Assembly (NCBI RefSeq): GCF_000484535.1
Contig: NC_022600.1
Coordinates: 1,798,001 to 1,862,000 of the forward strand
Direction: 5' to 3'
From: Gloeobacter kilaueensis JS1
Lineage (GTDB): Bacteria; Cyanobacteriota; Cyanobacteriia; Gloeobacterales; Gloeobacteraceae
DNA length: 64,000 nucleotides
Shown: positions 26,386 through 33,683 of the stretch, one piece after another
Position numbering within the stretch: position 1 is the stretch's first letter
Layout of the letters: each line of letters starts with the position of its first letter
Made by a program: the position numbers and the translations under genes
The notes under the pieces: generated by a model
Databases searched by the model: none
What the model saw: the letters and a program-made list of their open reading frames with translations, nothing else
What the model was told of the DNA's origin: nothing

Positions 26386-26457
26386 ACCCGCTTCTAGAGC
26401 AGATCGGCATTAGACTTCCAAACTGTCGTTGCGGGTTCGATTCCTGCCACCCGCTTC
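26386..26457 (+). tRNA. 3' fragment of a tRNA-Gly (UCC)-like gene, possible attachment site
   Basis: The 3' end is a proper T-arm and acceptor strand: GCGGG (26431-26435), TTCGATT loop, CCTGC (26443-26447), CACCCGC (26448-26454) and T. The TTCCAA upstream (26415-26420) fits the UCC glycine anticodon loop, but the anticodon stem is poor. The 5' acceptor strand GCGGGTG and D-arm are missing, so this is not a working tRNA. ACCCGCTTC at 26386-26394 repeats the 3' end (26449-26457). Integrative elements often leave such tRNA 3' ends as att sites. Confidence 0.5.
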
Positions 26458-26692
26458 ATAGCTTGATTCAGAGAACTTTGCGAGTACTACAGTCTGAAAT
26501 TTTTCAGGATTTATGTATTTTTTCTCTTCCAGGTGCTGGCTAGAGGTGCAGTGCTTGCGCGAGGCGGATTTCTATAGTCTTGAGACTGTAGATTTTAACC
26601 TTGAGTATCAACGGCGAGTTGAGCGAATTCCTTACGGTGGGAAAACTGAAGTGGTCGATGGGCGAAGTCTGCATCATCGTCTTTTGCCGAAG

Positions 26693-27205
26693 TCAACCTC
26701 CAAGAGATTGGCGAATGTCTTTGAACAACAAGAATAAATGCAGGGGATTGGTCGGGGATGCTTCCATGCCAAATTTGAGGTAAAAGGCACGGGCGTCCTC
26801 GTCTTTGGCGTGAATCAGAAAAGCCCGTCCGCCGATCGCTTCTGCTCCCGCTAGAGAGCGGCGCAAAGCGTCACGCAACATGGCTTTGCCAAATCCTTTT
26901 GCCTGCTCGCTTCTATCAATTGCAAATCGTGCCATCAGAATAGTCGGCACGGGGTAATGCCCCTGTCCCTTGGTGACACGAGCAGGAGCGTCTTCCGGGA
27001 ACACTGAAGCCGGAGCGAGACTGTAGTAGCCGAGCACACGCTCCCCACGTGTCAGGACGTAAGTTCTCGCTCCTCCGCTTGTCTGATTCTGCAGGGCGTA
27101 CTTTGTCAGGAAGTCATTGAGCGGCGGCTTGCCACAATCAAAACCTGCGAGTTCGTGATTTCTGGTCAGCAGAACAGGGGCGTTTAACTGCTCATCCGGC
27201 ATCAA
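26693..27205 (-). CDS. GNAT acetyltransferase toxin (TacT/AtaT-like)
   Basis: A 170-residue GNAT-fold protein. FAIDRSEQAKGFGKAMLRDAL carries the acetyl-CoA P-loop (Q/RxxGxG/A form). LNDFLTKYALQNQTSG near the start and the HLFLLFKDIR tail match the toxin subfamily that acetylates aminoacyl-tRNA. ATG 27205 overlaps the antitoxin stop in ATGA. The partner is a DUF1778 RHH protein, the standard pairing for this toxin type. The pair lies between two imperfect direct repeats (26347 and 27970). Confidence 0.88.
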   Translation of the reverse strand: MMPDEQLNAPVLLTRNHELAGFDCGKPPLNDFLTKYALQNQTSGGARTYVLTRGERVLGYYSLAPASVFPEDAPARVTKGQGHYPVPTILMARFAIDRSEQAKGFGKAMLRDALRRSLAGAEAIGGRAFLIHAKDEDARAFYLKFGMEASPTNPLHLFLLFKDIRQSLGG

Positions 27206-27483
27206 AACGGGTCTCGTTCATTGAACAATGTTTGCAAGGCTGGAATTACTTTTGGCGGCTCATCGAGGCGCTGACAAAAAGCTTCCCACTGGTCTGGCGG
27301 TAACTGGAACACTGTCTGATCCACAAGAAGCATGTGGGCAGCGTTAAGGGACGCTTGAAGCACAAACTGGCTGACATTCGTGCCTCGCACCCGCGCGGCT
27401 TGTGCCAGAATCATTTTCTGCGGTTCCGTCGCTCGGATAGAAAGCCGCTTTTCTTTCTGCGTCGTGTTTTCTCTCCGAGACAT
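27202..27483 (-). CDS. DUF1778 ribbon-helix-helix antitoxin (TacA/AtaR-like)
   Basis: A 93-residue protein. KEKRLSIRATEPQKMILAQAARVRGTNVSQFVLQASL in its first half is the DUF1778/RHH DNA-binding domain. The C-terminal half (QLPPDQWEAFCQRLDEPPKVIPALQTLFNERDPF) is the toxin-binding tail. ATG 27483 is preferred to an upstream ATG at 27552 because AAGGAG lies 9 nt before it. It is expected to repress its own operon and block the GNAT active site. Confidence 0.88.
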   Translation of the reverse strand: MSRRENTTQKEKRLSIRATEPQKMILAQAARVRGTNVSQFVLQASLNAAHMLLVDQTVFQLPPDQWEAFCQRLDEPPKVIPALQTLFNERDPF

Positions 27484-27600
27484 GAGCTTGGCTCCTTCAA
27501 CTCGAACGCATTCGAGATATTTTAAGATGTGCATCCATTGTACACCCAGCAAAAGAGTCGGCTAAACTGGCAACGAGTATTACCTCACACCCAGATTGCT

Positions 27601-27972
27601 GTGCCGGGCACCCCCGTGGATGAAGAACGCGAACACCGGATCTCCATGGAAATCATCGTTGACGCCTACGGCCCCGAAGAACAGGCCATAGGCTGGTACT
27701 GCTATCTGGAGAACAATCTGCAGTTTCCCTTTTCTGCTCGCTACATCGACCGCCGTCCCAGATCAGGCTGCGACATCGTTCGAGAGGTCACGGTGACAGG
27801 TCTGGCTGAACTGGAGGAGTGCGAGGCAGAGATCTATGTCTTGATTGACTGGGATGGTGATCCACTGCCGGTTCCCCTTCGCAAAGTTGATCCCTTCACG
27901 ACGGATGAGAAGACTCTGGAAGCTGTAGGGGACTGGCACTACTGGGTGGACCAGGGGTACGGCTATACATAA
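27601..27972 (+). CDS. Cyanobacterial calcium-binding-family protein
   Basis: About 123 residues. EREHRISMEIIVDAYGPEEQAIGWYCYLENNLQFPF is the conserved N-terminus of a small acidic protein family common in cyanobacteria and annotated as calcium-binding; ADWHYW-like GDWHYWVDQGYGY ends it. The frame is open from ATG 27529, but the family starts close to the EREH segment, so GTG 27601 or GTG 27619 is more likely. Function is unknown beyond the family name. It is oriented away from the toxin-antitoxin pair, with a shared upstream region. Confidence 0.7.
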   Translation: MPGTPVDEEREHRISMEIIVDAYGPEEQAIGWYCYLENNLQFPFSARYIDRRPRSGCDIVREVTVTGLAELEECEAEIYVLIDWDGDPLPVPLRKVDPFTTDEKTLEAVGDWHYWVDQGYGYT

Positions 27973-28003
27973 GCTTATTCTTAAGCCTGCCAAAGTGCAG
28001 AAC
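27970..28003. repeat. Imperfect direct repeat, right copy
   Basis: TAAGCTTATTCTTAAGCCTG followed by CCAAAGTGCAGAAC. It matches the left copy at 26347-26380 at most positions. It begins at the stop region of the calcium-binding-family gene. Confidence 0.65.
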
Positions 28004-28142
28004 CAGAAAGTCGCTCGGACCAGGGCAGTCAGTATGCTAGCCGGGTCTACCGGCCAGCGCTTGCGGATGGCGGAATCACTTGCAGCATGAGCCGGACGGT
28101 TCACTGTTGGGATAATGCCGTGGCCGAAAGCTGACCACATCT

Positions 28143-28800
28143 CCATTACGGAAGGCAGCTCAACTTCTGGTCCGGGTTGCCGCCTGTAAAAAAATTTGCC
28201 TATTTTTGCCCTTCCGCTTTTTGCTCTTCTGCCTCGATCGCCGCAATCTCGTTGAGCACCTTGCGCAACTCTTCGAGCAGCAGATTCTTGCGCTCCCGCA
28301 ACCGCTGCAACTGCCGACTGCGATCGTCGTGCCTGGCCAGCTCCAGCCACCGCTCCTTCTCACTGAGCCGGTCGATCCGCTTGAGAATGTCATCGAGGGC
28401 TGCCTCGTCCTTGACCTTTTCCAGACTCAAGCAGACCGTTCTGGGCAGATGCTTGATCTTCTCGATAAAAGGATACTTGGCCAGCTTCATCAGGTTGTAG
28501 GCTGTGCGCCCTCGCATCGGATAGCCAGACTCATTAACGTAGTCGAGCCAGTTAGAATAGCCAAGAATCTTATATTTCTCTTCCTCGTTGATCTGCAGGA
28601 ATAGTCGCCCAAGAGCCAGCCAGTTCAATTCGACGTCCTGCGACAGCTCGATCGCCTGCTCGTGGAGCTTTCTTGACTCTATAACCTCATCTGATGAGGA
28701 AACATTCTCATCCTCAGTCACTCTTACCTCGTACTATATTGCAAGCTTGCACGGCCTACAATTTAATCCTACCTGAGATGTGGTTGTTCCTGCCGATACA
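28143..28800. repeat. Long duplicated block, copy 2
   Basis: Close match in the same orientation to 6734-7400: decayed hairpin, TAAAAAAATTTGCCTATTT, the helical-protein gene and the DNA upstream of its GTG. It is followed after about 270 bp by the broken copy of the HExxH gene, whose intact copy lies 10.6 kb from block copy 1. The ends were judged by eye. Confidence 0.8.
28200..28721 (-). CDS. Helical coiled-coil protein of unknown function, copy 2
   Basis: A 173-residue near-identical paralogue of the protein at 6792-7313, with the same GTG start and length. Differences are scattered conservative substitutions, mostly in the first 30 and last 10 residues. Since both copies are intact, the protein may be under selection in both places. 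Here it is not accompanied by an RHS toxin. Confidence 0.7.
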   Translation of the reverse strand: MTEDENVSSSDEVIESRKLHEQAIELSQDVELNWLALGRLFLQINEEEKYKILGYSNWLDYVNESGYPMRGRTAYNLMKLAKYPFIEKIKHLPRTVCLSLEKVKDEAALDDILKRIDRLSEKERWLELARHDDRSRQLQRLRERKNLLLEELRKVLNEIAAIEAEEQKAEGQK

Positions 28801-29075
28801 GTTTTGGACTCACCTCCACAAGCGAGTAGGTGCTTGTTGACATATTCAGGCCAGTTTTTAGTTGACAGACCAGCCTCCACAATGCAATTGAGGCGAGCAA
28901 AACCCAACCGCTCTCCCATTACTTGACCTTCCTGCTCATTAACCCCACTTTCCGCAGGTTGGTGGATAGCAGTAAAAATTCTGGTTGTGCCCAGACATAG
29001 GCGTCTGCTTCCCCAAAAGTACAGCCCTGCCTGCGAGTGCAGGATATAATCTCCACGCCAAACCAAAGAACTTGT
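28722..29075. other. 354-bp stretch between the two duplicated genes
   Basis: Its left 80 bp belong to the duplicated block and its right 35 bp match the DNA before the intact HExxH gene (around 17925). Between them I see no convincing gene. A leftward frame (28734-29066) is open, but its product has no recognised family. Confidence 0.4.
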
Positions 29076-29544
29076 ATGCTGCCACTCGATGCAATGCTGG
29101 AGGTAAAAGTGTCGCTGTCCCGCCGCCGATGCGCTGCGCTGGCACTGGTGGCGGGCGCGTTCGGACTGGCTGGACCCGTCGCTGCTGACGATTTATCTAA
29201 CCTCAGTCGGGGCCAGCCATTTTTCAGCTTCCACAGCGGCTTCTGGCTCAATCTGCACCACTTTCTCTACCAGCATGGCGAATATCGCAAGTTCCTGAGC
29301 AACTCCGCTCTTCCAGTCACCAGGGCGGCAGCTTACCGAAAGGCTCTAGCTGAATACGGACCTAGCCAAAAAACCGCCGGAATTTCTCGAATACGTCGTC
29401 GTCCACGAGATGGTGCATCTTCTCGAACCGACCCACGGCAGCCGCTTTCGTACTCTGATGGACCAGTTTCTGCCAAAGTGGGCGTTCTATCGCAGCGAGC
29501 TGAACCGGTTGCCGGTACGCTCCGAAAAATGGGATAACTCTTAG
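29076..29544 (+). pseudogene. Chimeric remnant: 5' end of the HExxH gene joined to the 3' end of a YgjP-type peptidase
   Basis: From ATG 29076 the translation (SRRRCAALALVAGAFG signal, then FSFHSGFWLNLHHFLYQHGE) follows the protein at 17960 for about 90 residues, up to KALAE near 29352. After that a different frame takes over: from 29350 LNTDLAKKPPEFLEYVVVHE, MVHLLEPTHG and LPKWAFYRSELNRLP to TAG at 29542-29544, which is the C-terminus of a YgjP/SprT-like metallopeptidase with the HExxH motif. The join sits at GCTGAA, present in the intact gene too. The two parts are in different frames, so this is a dead fusion left by a deletion. Confidence 0.8.
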
Positions 29545-29611
29545 GGCGGTTGCGCAGTCCAGTAAAGAGACAGTCAGCCGCCAGTACCGGCATATACCAC
29601 CGAGAACCTCC

Positions 29612-31609
29612 GTGCCCAAAAATCGCTTACTGGTAGCAGCAATGACGCTCCTGTTCGCCTCTGCGTGTTTTTCCCGTGGGGCGGAAGCGCGGACACAGGA
29701 GCAGACGATCAAGCTCGACACCGGCCTGGTAAGAGGCGTACCGTCGGGCGGCGTTCTCGCTTTTAAGGGTATTCCCTACGCGGCTCAGCCCGTGGGCGAT
29801 CGGCGCTGGCAACCACCCCAACCGGCCCCCGCCTGGAAGGGGGTGCGCCGGGCAGCGGCCTACGGCCACGACTGCGTTCAGTTTCCAATTCCCGGCGACG
29901 CCGGGGCCAGTGGCTCGGCGCGGGGCGAAGATTGTCTGGTGCTCAATGTCTGGCGACCGGCAAAAATCCAGCCGGGCTCCAAATTGCCGGTGATGGTCTG
30001 GCTGCACGGCGGCGGCTTTCTCAACGGCGCGGCCTCGGTGCCCTTTTTTAATGGCAGCCAGTTCGCGCGCGAGGGAGTGATTCTCGTCAGTCCCAACTAC
30101 CGGCTCGGGCGGCTGGGCTTTTTTGCCCACCCGGCTCTCAGCGCCGAGAACAGGCGGCCCCTCGCCAACTACGCCTTTCTCGATCAGCTCGCGGCCCTGC
30201 GCTGGGTGCAGCGCAACATCGCAGCCTTCGGCGGCGATCCAAATCGGGTGACGATCGTCGGTGAATCCGCCGGTGGGATTTCGGTGGTTCACCTGCTCAC
30301 CTGGCCCACGGCGCAGGGGCTGTTTCAGCGGGCGGCGGTGCTCTCGGGCGGTGGGCGCAGCTACATCGTTCAGTACCGCAAGCTCAAGGAGGCGATTGGG
30401 CCTTTGCCTTCTGCCGAAGCGAGTGGCCTGGCCTTTGCCAGAAGCGTCGGCGTGGACGACACCGGTCCGGCGGGGCTCGCGGCGCTGCGTGCCCTTCCGG
30501 CTATCAAGGTAAACGGCGATATGAGCATGGCGGCTCTGCTTACCAAACCACCGACTTACACCGGCGGCCCCGTCAACGAGGGCGATGTCGTCACTGCCCA
30601 GCCCGAGCAGAATATCCTCAAGGGCAACCTGGCGCGGGTGCCGCTCATCGTCGGCAGCACAGGCGCGGACCTGCCGGGAGACTTTCCGCCGGATAAGACG
30701 CGACCGCTCGATTTTTTTGGGGCGGACAGCGAGGTGGCCCGCCGCCTCTACGACCCGCTGGGCAGGCTGAAGGCGAACCAGCTCAGCACCCTTATCGCCG
30801 TCGATATGACCATGCAGGAGCCCGCCCGTTTCCTCGCCCGCCAGATGAGTACTGGGGGAGCACCCGCCTGGCTCTACCGCTTCGACTACGTGGCCGATAG
30901 CCTGCGGCCCAGGGTGACGAGCGCCGAACACGCGGGCGAGCTGGGCTTTTTGTTCGATCAGCTGGGAGCGCGCTACGGCAAGAACGTCTCCAAGCGGGAC
31001 CGGACCGTAGCCAGGACCTTCCATCGCTACTTCGCCAATTTTGCCAGAACCGGCGATCCGAACGGTGCGGGCCTGCCGGAGTGGCCCAAATTCGATCCAA
31101 CCAAATTTGACTTGATGGTATTTCAAAACAACGGCACAGCCCGGTCCCAGCCCGACCCCTGGCGCGAACGCCTCGCCCTGGTCGAGCGACAGCTAGATGC
31201 GCGGGCAGCAGCGGCGGACCCACAGCCATCGAGCCCTGCCCTCGCCGGTACTGCCTGGCAACTGGTAAAGTTTCAAAGCGGCGACGGTACGACCCTCACC
31301 CCAGACGACAAAGCCAGGTACACGGTTGCCTTCGGCGAAGATGGCCGGGTAGCGGTGCGCATCGACTGCAACCGTGGGGCAGGAAGCTGGAAGTCCACGG
31401 CTCCAAACGCGCTGCAGTTCGGTCCGCTCGCTCTTACCCGCGCCTTCTGCCCCCGGCCTTCGCTGGGCGACCGGGTGAGCAGGGACTGGCCGGCCATCCG
31501 CTCTTACACCCTCAAGGACGGCCACCTCTTTCTGTCGCTGATGGCAGACGGCGGCATCTACGAGTTCGAGCCATTGATCGAAGCCAACCCGACCAGGCCG
31601 AAACCCTAG
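29612..31609 (+). CDS. Secreted type B carboxylesterase with C-terminal META domain
   Basis: A 665-residue protein. A signal peptide occupies about residues 1-27 (LLFASACFSRGAEA). The alpha/beta-hydrolase domain has FKGIPYA, EDCLVLNVWRP, WLHGGGF (oxyanion hole) and GESAGG with the nucleophile near residue 219; SAEHAGELGFLF near 435 holds the likely catalytic His. From about residue 540 a META/HslJ-like domain follows (LAGTAWQLVKF, YTVAFGEDGRVAVRIDCNRGAGSW). META domains are usually separate heat-shock or lipoprotein modules, so the fusion is uncommon. The start is GTG 29612; ATG 29642 is an alternative with a shorter signal. Substrate unknown. Confidence 0.85.
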   Translation: MPKNRLLVAAMTLLFASACFSRGAEARTQEQTIKLDTGLVRGVPSGGVLAFKGIPYAAQPVGDRRWQPPQPAPAWKGVRRAAAYGHDCVQFPIPGDAGASGSARGEDCLVLNVWRPAKIQPGSKLPVMVWLHGGGFLNGAASVPFFNGSQFAREGVILVSPNYRLGRLGFFAHPALSAENRRPLANYAFLDQLAALRWVQRNIAAFGGDPNRVTIVGESAGGISVVHLLTWPTAQGLFQRAAVLSGGGRSYIVQYRKLKEAIGPLPSAEASGLAFARSVGVDDTGPAGLAALRALPAIKVNGDMSMAALLTKPPTYTGGPVNEGDVVTAQPEQNILKGNLARVPLIVGSTGADLPGDFPPDKTRPLDFFGADSEVARRLYDPLGRLKANQLSTLIAVDMTMQEPARFLARQMSTGGAPAWLYRFDYVADSLRPRVTSAEHAGELGFLFDQLGARYGKNVSKRDRTVARTFHRYFANFARTGDPNGAGLPEWPKFDPTKFDLMVFQNNGTARSQPDPWRERLALVERQLDARAAAADPQPSSPALAGTAWQLVKFQSGDGTTLTPDDKARYTVAFGEDGRVAVRIDCNRGAGSWKSTAPNALQFGPLALTRAFCPRPSLGDRVSRDWPAIRSYTLKDGHLFLSLMADGGIYEFEPLIEANPTRPKP

Positions 31610-31668
31610 ATGAAAACCAGCCGGGAAGCTTACTTTTTCAGCAGCCCCTTATTCCGGGCCAAATCAAC

Positions 31669-32724
31669 TCAGTTATTCGTGCCAAAGAGTTTGATCGAAT
31701 CGTTCTGGGGAGTGGCCGGTTCGAGCGGAATCAAGGGCTGCTTGCTGTCAAAGCGAAAAAGATAAAGAAGCAGTTGCCCGCTGCCCATCTTCAGCGTCAT
31801 AAAAATATTGATCCGGGTAAGCGGGTCGCTCAGGTCCGGCTTGTTGAGGTTGAACTGGGCAATGCGCTCGGCGAGGGGCGAGCGGGCCTGCTGGTTGGAG
31901 ACGCTGAGTTCAAGAGTGTTGCCCAGGATCTTGCTGTTAGAAGAATCCGGCGATGCGGGGGCAGGGAGCGCCCTTTGAGGCTGGGCGGCGGGAACCGCCG
32001 GTAGAGGGGCGCTGTCGCCAAAGCGGTACTCGCGATAAAGACTACCGACATCGAGCGAGCCTGCGAAGGTGCGGCGGGTAAAACCCACCGGTACCCAGAA
32101 GTTCATCTGGATCTGCGTCCGTGAGCGCTCCGGCAGCCAGTAGGTACCGACTGGTTGAAAGTCGAGAGTAAAGTCGGCCACCCCCCAGACGCCCGCGAGG
32201 TGAGCGGTGGCGCGGCGCGGCAGGGCTGTGGCCGGGTCGAGCCACAGATCCCGCAGGGGGCCACCTGCTGTGGGGGCAAGGTGCAGGTGGTAGACCGTGT
32301 TATCGCCCAGGCTCGTCGTCTCAGCGGCGGTGACGCGGTAGGAAGTGGTATCGGCGTCGAGATCGATGAGGGCGTGGGGAGCTACCCGCGCCGGTCGCCG
32401 ACTGTACTCGCTGTAGAGCCCGAGCCGGTCCGCCTCGCTCACCAGCACCAACCCATCGCTACTGAGCCGGTAGAAGTGATCGCCCTCGGTGAGGTTGGCT
32501 TCCCAACCGCCGTCGGCGCGAAAGACAAATTCGCCCGCAGTGATCGCTTCCTGCCAGCCGTAGGTCTGGATCTGCTGCTCGTAGCGCCGTTCTATAGGAA
32601 GGCTCAAAGATGTGATCGCCCGGTGGTAGCGGCTGAGCCAGTCGGGTGTTTCTTGAGCCGGTGCGGGCGAAGCGACTGTCAGCAGAGAAGCCAGGACCAG
32701 TAGCCAGAAACGCAGTTCAGGCAT
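31669..32724 (-). CDS. Secreted protein of unknown function, LolA/outer-membrane-lipoprotein-like beta fold
   Basis: A 351-residue protein with a signal peptide (FWLLVLASLLTVASPAPA). The middle (GLYSEYSRRPARV, TVYHLHLAPTAGGPLRDLWLDPATALPRRA, VGTYWLPERSRTQI) resembles the half-barrel of LolA/LolB-like and DUF lipoprotein-sorting families. The last 100 residues are Pro-rich and end in FGTNN. ATG 32724 gives a good signal; an earlier frame from 32778 would add 18 residues into the neighbour. It is next to a DUF2807 gene on the same strand, and both may act at the envelope. Confidence 0.65.
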   Translation of the reverse strand: MPELRFWLLVLASLLTVASPAPAQETPDWLSRYHRAITSLSLPIERRYEQQIQTYGWQEAITAGEFVFRADGGWEANLTEGDHFYRLSSDGLVLVSEADRLGLYSEYSRRPARVAPHALIDLDADTTSYRVTAAETTSLGDNTVYHLHLAPTAGGPLRDLWLDPATALPRRATAHLAGVWGVADFTLDFQPVGTYWLPERSRTQIQMNFWVPVGFTRRTFAGSLDVGSLYREYRFGDSAPLPAVPAAQPQRALPAPASPDSSNSKILGNTLELSVSNQQARSPLAERIAQFNLNKPDLSDPLTRINIFMTLKMGSGQLLLYLFRFDSKQPLIPLEPATPQNDSIKLFGTNN

Positions 32725-32743
32725 ATCAGTTGCCGGAGTGAGA

Positions 32744-33376
32744 CTACAGCGGCTCAATCTCCCCGGAACCGGCGACATTTTTGTTCACCCGCCGGGGATT
32801 ACCGGCGTAGCGAATATCGCCGCTTCCTAAAAGATTTGCGCTCAGGGCCTCGGTAACGTTGACTTTGACATCGCCGCTGCCTGCGACATTTACCGCCGCG
32901 CTGCGGGTAGGCAGGGCGCGCAGGTCCGCGTCACCGGAGCCGGAGATCGTGACGCTCAGCGAATCGACCCCCGAGCCCTGGGCCTTGACATCGCCGCTGC
33001 CGCTAATCGCGACGGCAAACTGGGATCCTGCCAGAGCGTTCACCTGGACGTCGCCGCTACCGGAAATCTCGACAGCGTTGAGGCGGGGCACGGTGATGTG
33101 GACCCGCAGTTTGCTGCGCTCGTTGTCGAGATACATCCCCCGGTTGGAGACGACGAGGGTATCGCCCTTGACCTCGGTAACCACCCGATCGAGCTGGCTG
33201 TCGCTACCTTCGACGATCACCGACTGGCCTGCACCGACCCGCACATCGACGTCGGTAGAACCATTCACGCGGAGGCGCGAAAAAGAAGCCAACTCCCGCG
33301 TCTGCTCACCGGCAAAGGCAGCCGAAGCGCTGAGGAGGAGGGCCAGGGCGGCTAGCGGAGCAAATCTGGCGTTCAT
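32744..33376 (-). CDS. DUF2807 (head GIN domain) secreted protein
   Basis: A 210-residue protein with signal peptide (ALALLLSASAAFAGE). It consists of repeated GSGDV-type beta strands (VEISGSGDVQV, VAISGSGDVKA, VTISGSGDADL, VNVAGSGDVKV), the right-handed parallel beta helix of DUF2807. Such proteins are exported and probably anti-sigma-linked or adhesive in other phyla; function unknown here. It is 20 nt upstream of the preceding secreted-protein gene in the same direction and probably co-transcribed. Confidence 0.85.
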   Translation of the reverse strand: MNARFAPLAALALLLSASAAFAGEQTRELASFSRLRVNGSTDVDVRVGAGQSVIVEGSDSQLDRVVTEVKGDTLVVSNRGMYLDNERSKLRVHITVPRLNAVEISGSGDVQVNALAGSQFAVAISGSGDVKAQGSGVDSLSVTISGSGDADLRALPTRSAAVNVAGSGDVKVNVTEALSANLLGSGDIRYAGNPRRVNKNVAGSGEIEPL

Positions 33377-33384
33377 CGTCTCTC

Positions 33385-33609
33385 CTAGTCGATGGCGATC
33401 GATTGGGGCCCTTTGCTGGAACCGTTGTTGCTGCCAAAATTGGCCGAGGAGGCATTGTAGCTGCCGCCTTCGCGCTGCAACTGCTCGATCAACCAGCCTT
33501 TAACTGGATCTTCCAGGGGATTGAGGCGCAACAGACCGGCGACAAATCCGCCAAAAAAACCGAGGGGCTGATCGCCAAGCGAGCGCAGGATCGGGCTTAA
33601 TTCGTCCAT
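33385..33609 (-). CDS. Small hypothetical protein, likely cyanobacterial
   Basis: A 74-residue protein with a Gly/Leu-rich start (LRSLGDQPLGFFGGFVAGLLRLNPLED) and a Ser/Asn-rich tail. A short hydrophobic helix may insert in membranes. It is 8 nt upstream of the DUF2807 gene and may be its leader gene in an operon. No family recognised. Confidence 0.5.
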   Translation of the reverse strand: MDELSPILRSLGDQPLGFFGGFVAGLLRLNPLEDPVKGWLIEQLQREGGSYNASSANFGSNNGSSKGPQSIAID

Positions 33610-33683
33610 TCGATGATTCTCCAGCCGGTTTGCTTCTCGCCTCTATGTTAACGCCGCTGTATGGCACCGGCGCTTTGGGCGCG

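Noticed and set aside
26513-26737. 74-residue frame on the + strand overlapping the GNAT toxin gene
   Set aside because: It overlaps the well-supported antisense GNAT gene, has no ribosome binding site and no family features.
28060-28130. GAGCCGGACGGTTC-like sequence that recalls group II intron domain V
   Set aside because: The pairing leaves only a 2-nt loop and there is no bulge or reverse transcriptase gene; likely chance.
28734-29066. Leftward 110-residue frame in the gap between duplicated genes
   Set aside because: No recognised family, and it runs across the DNA upstream of the HExxH pseudogene; kept only as an intergenic note.
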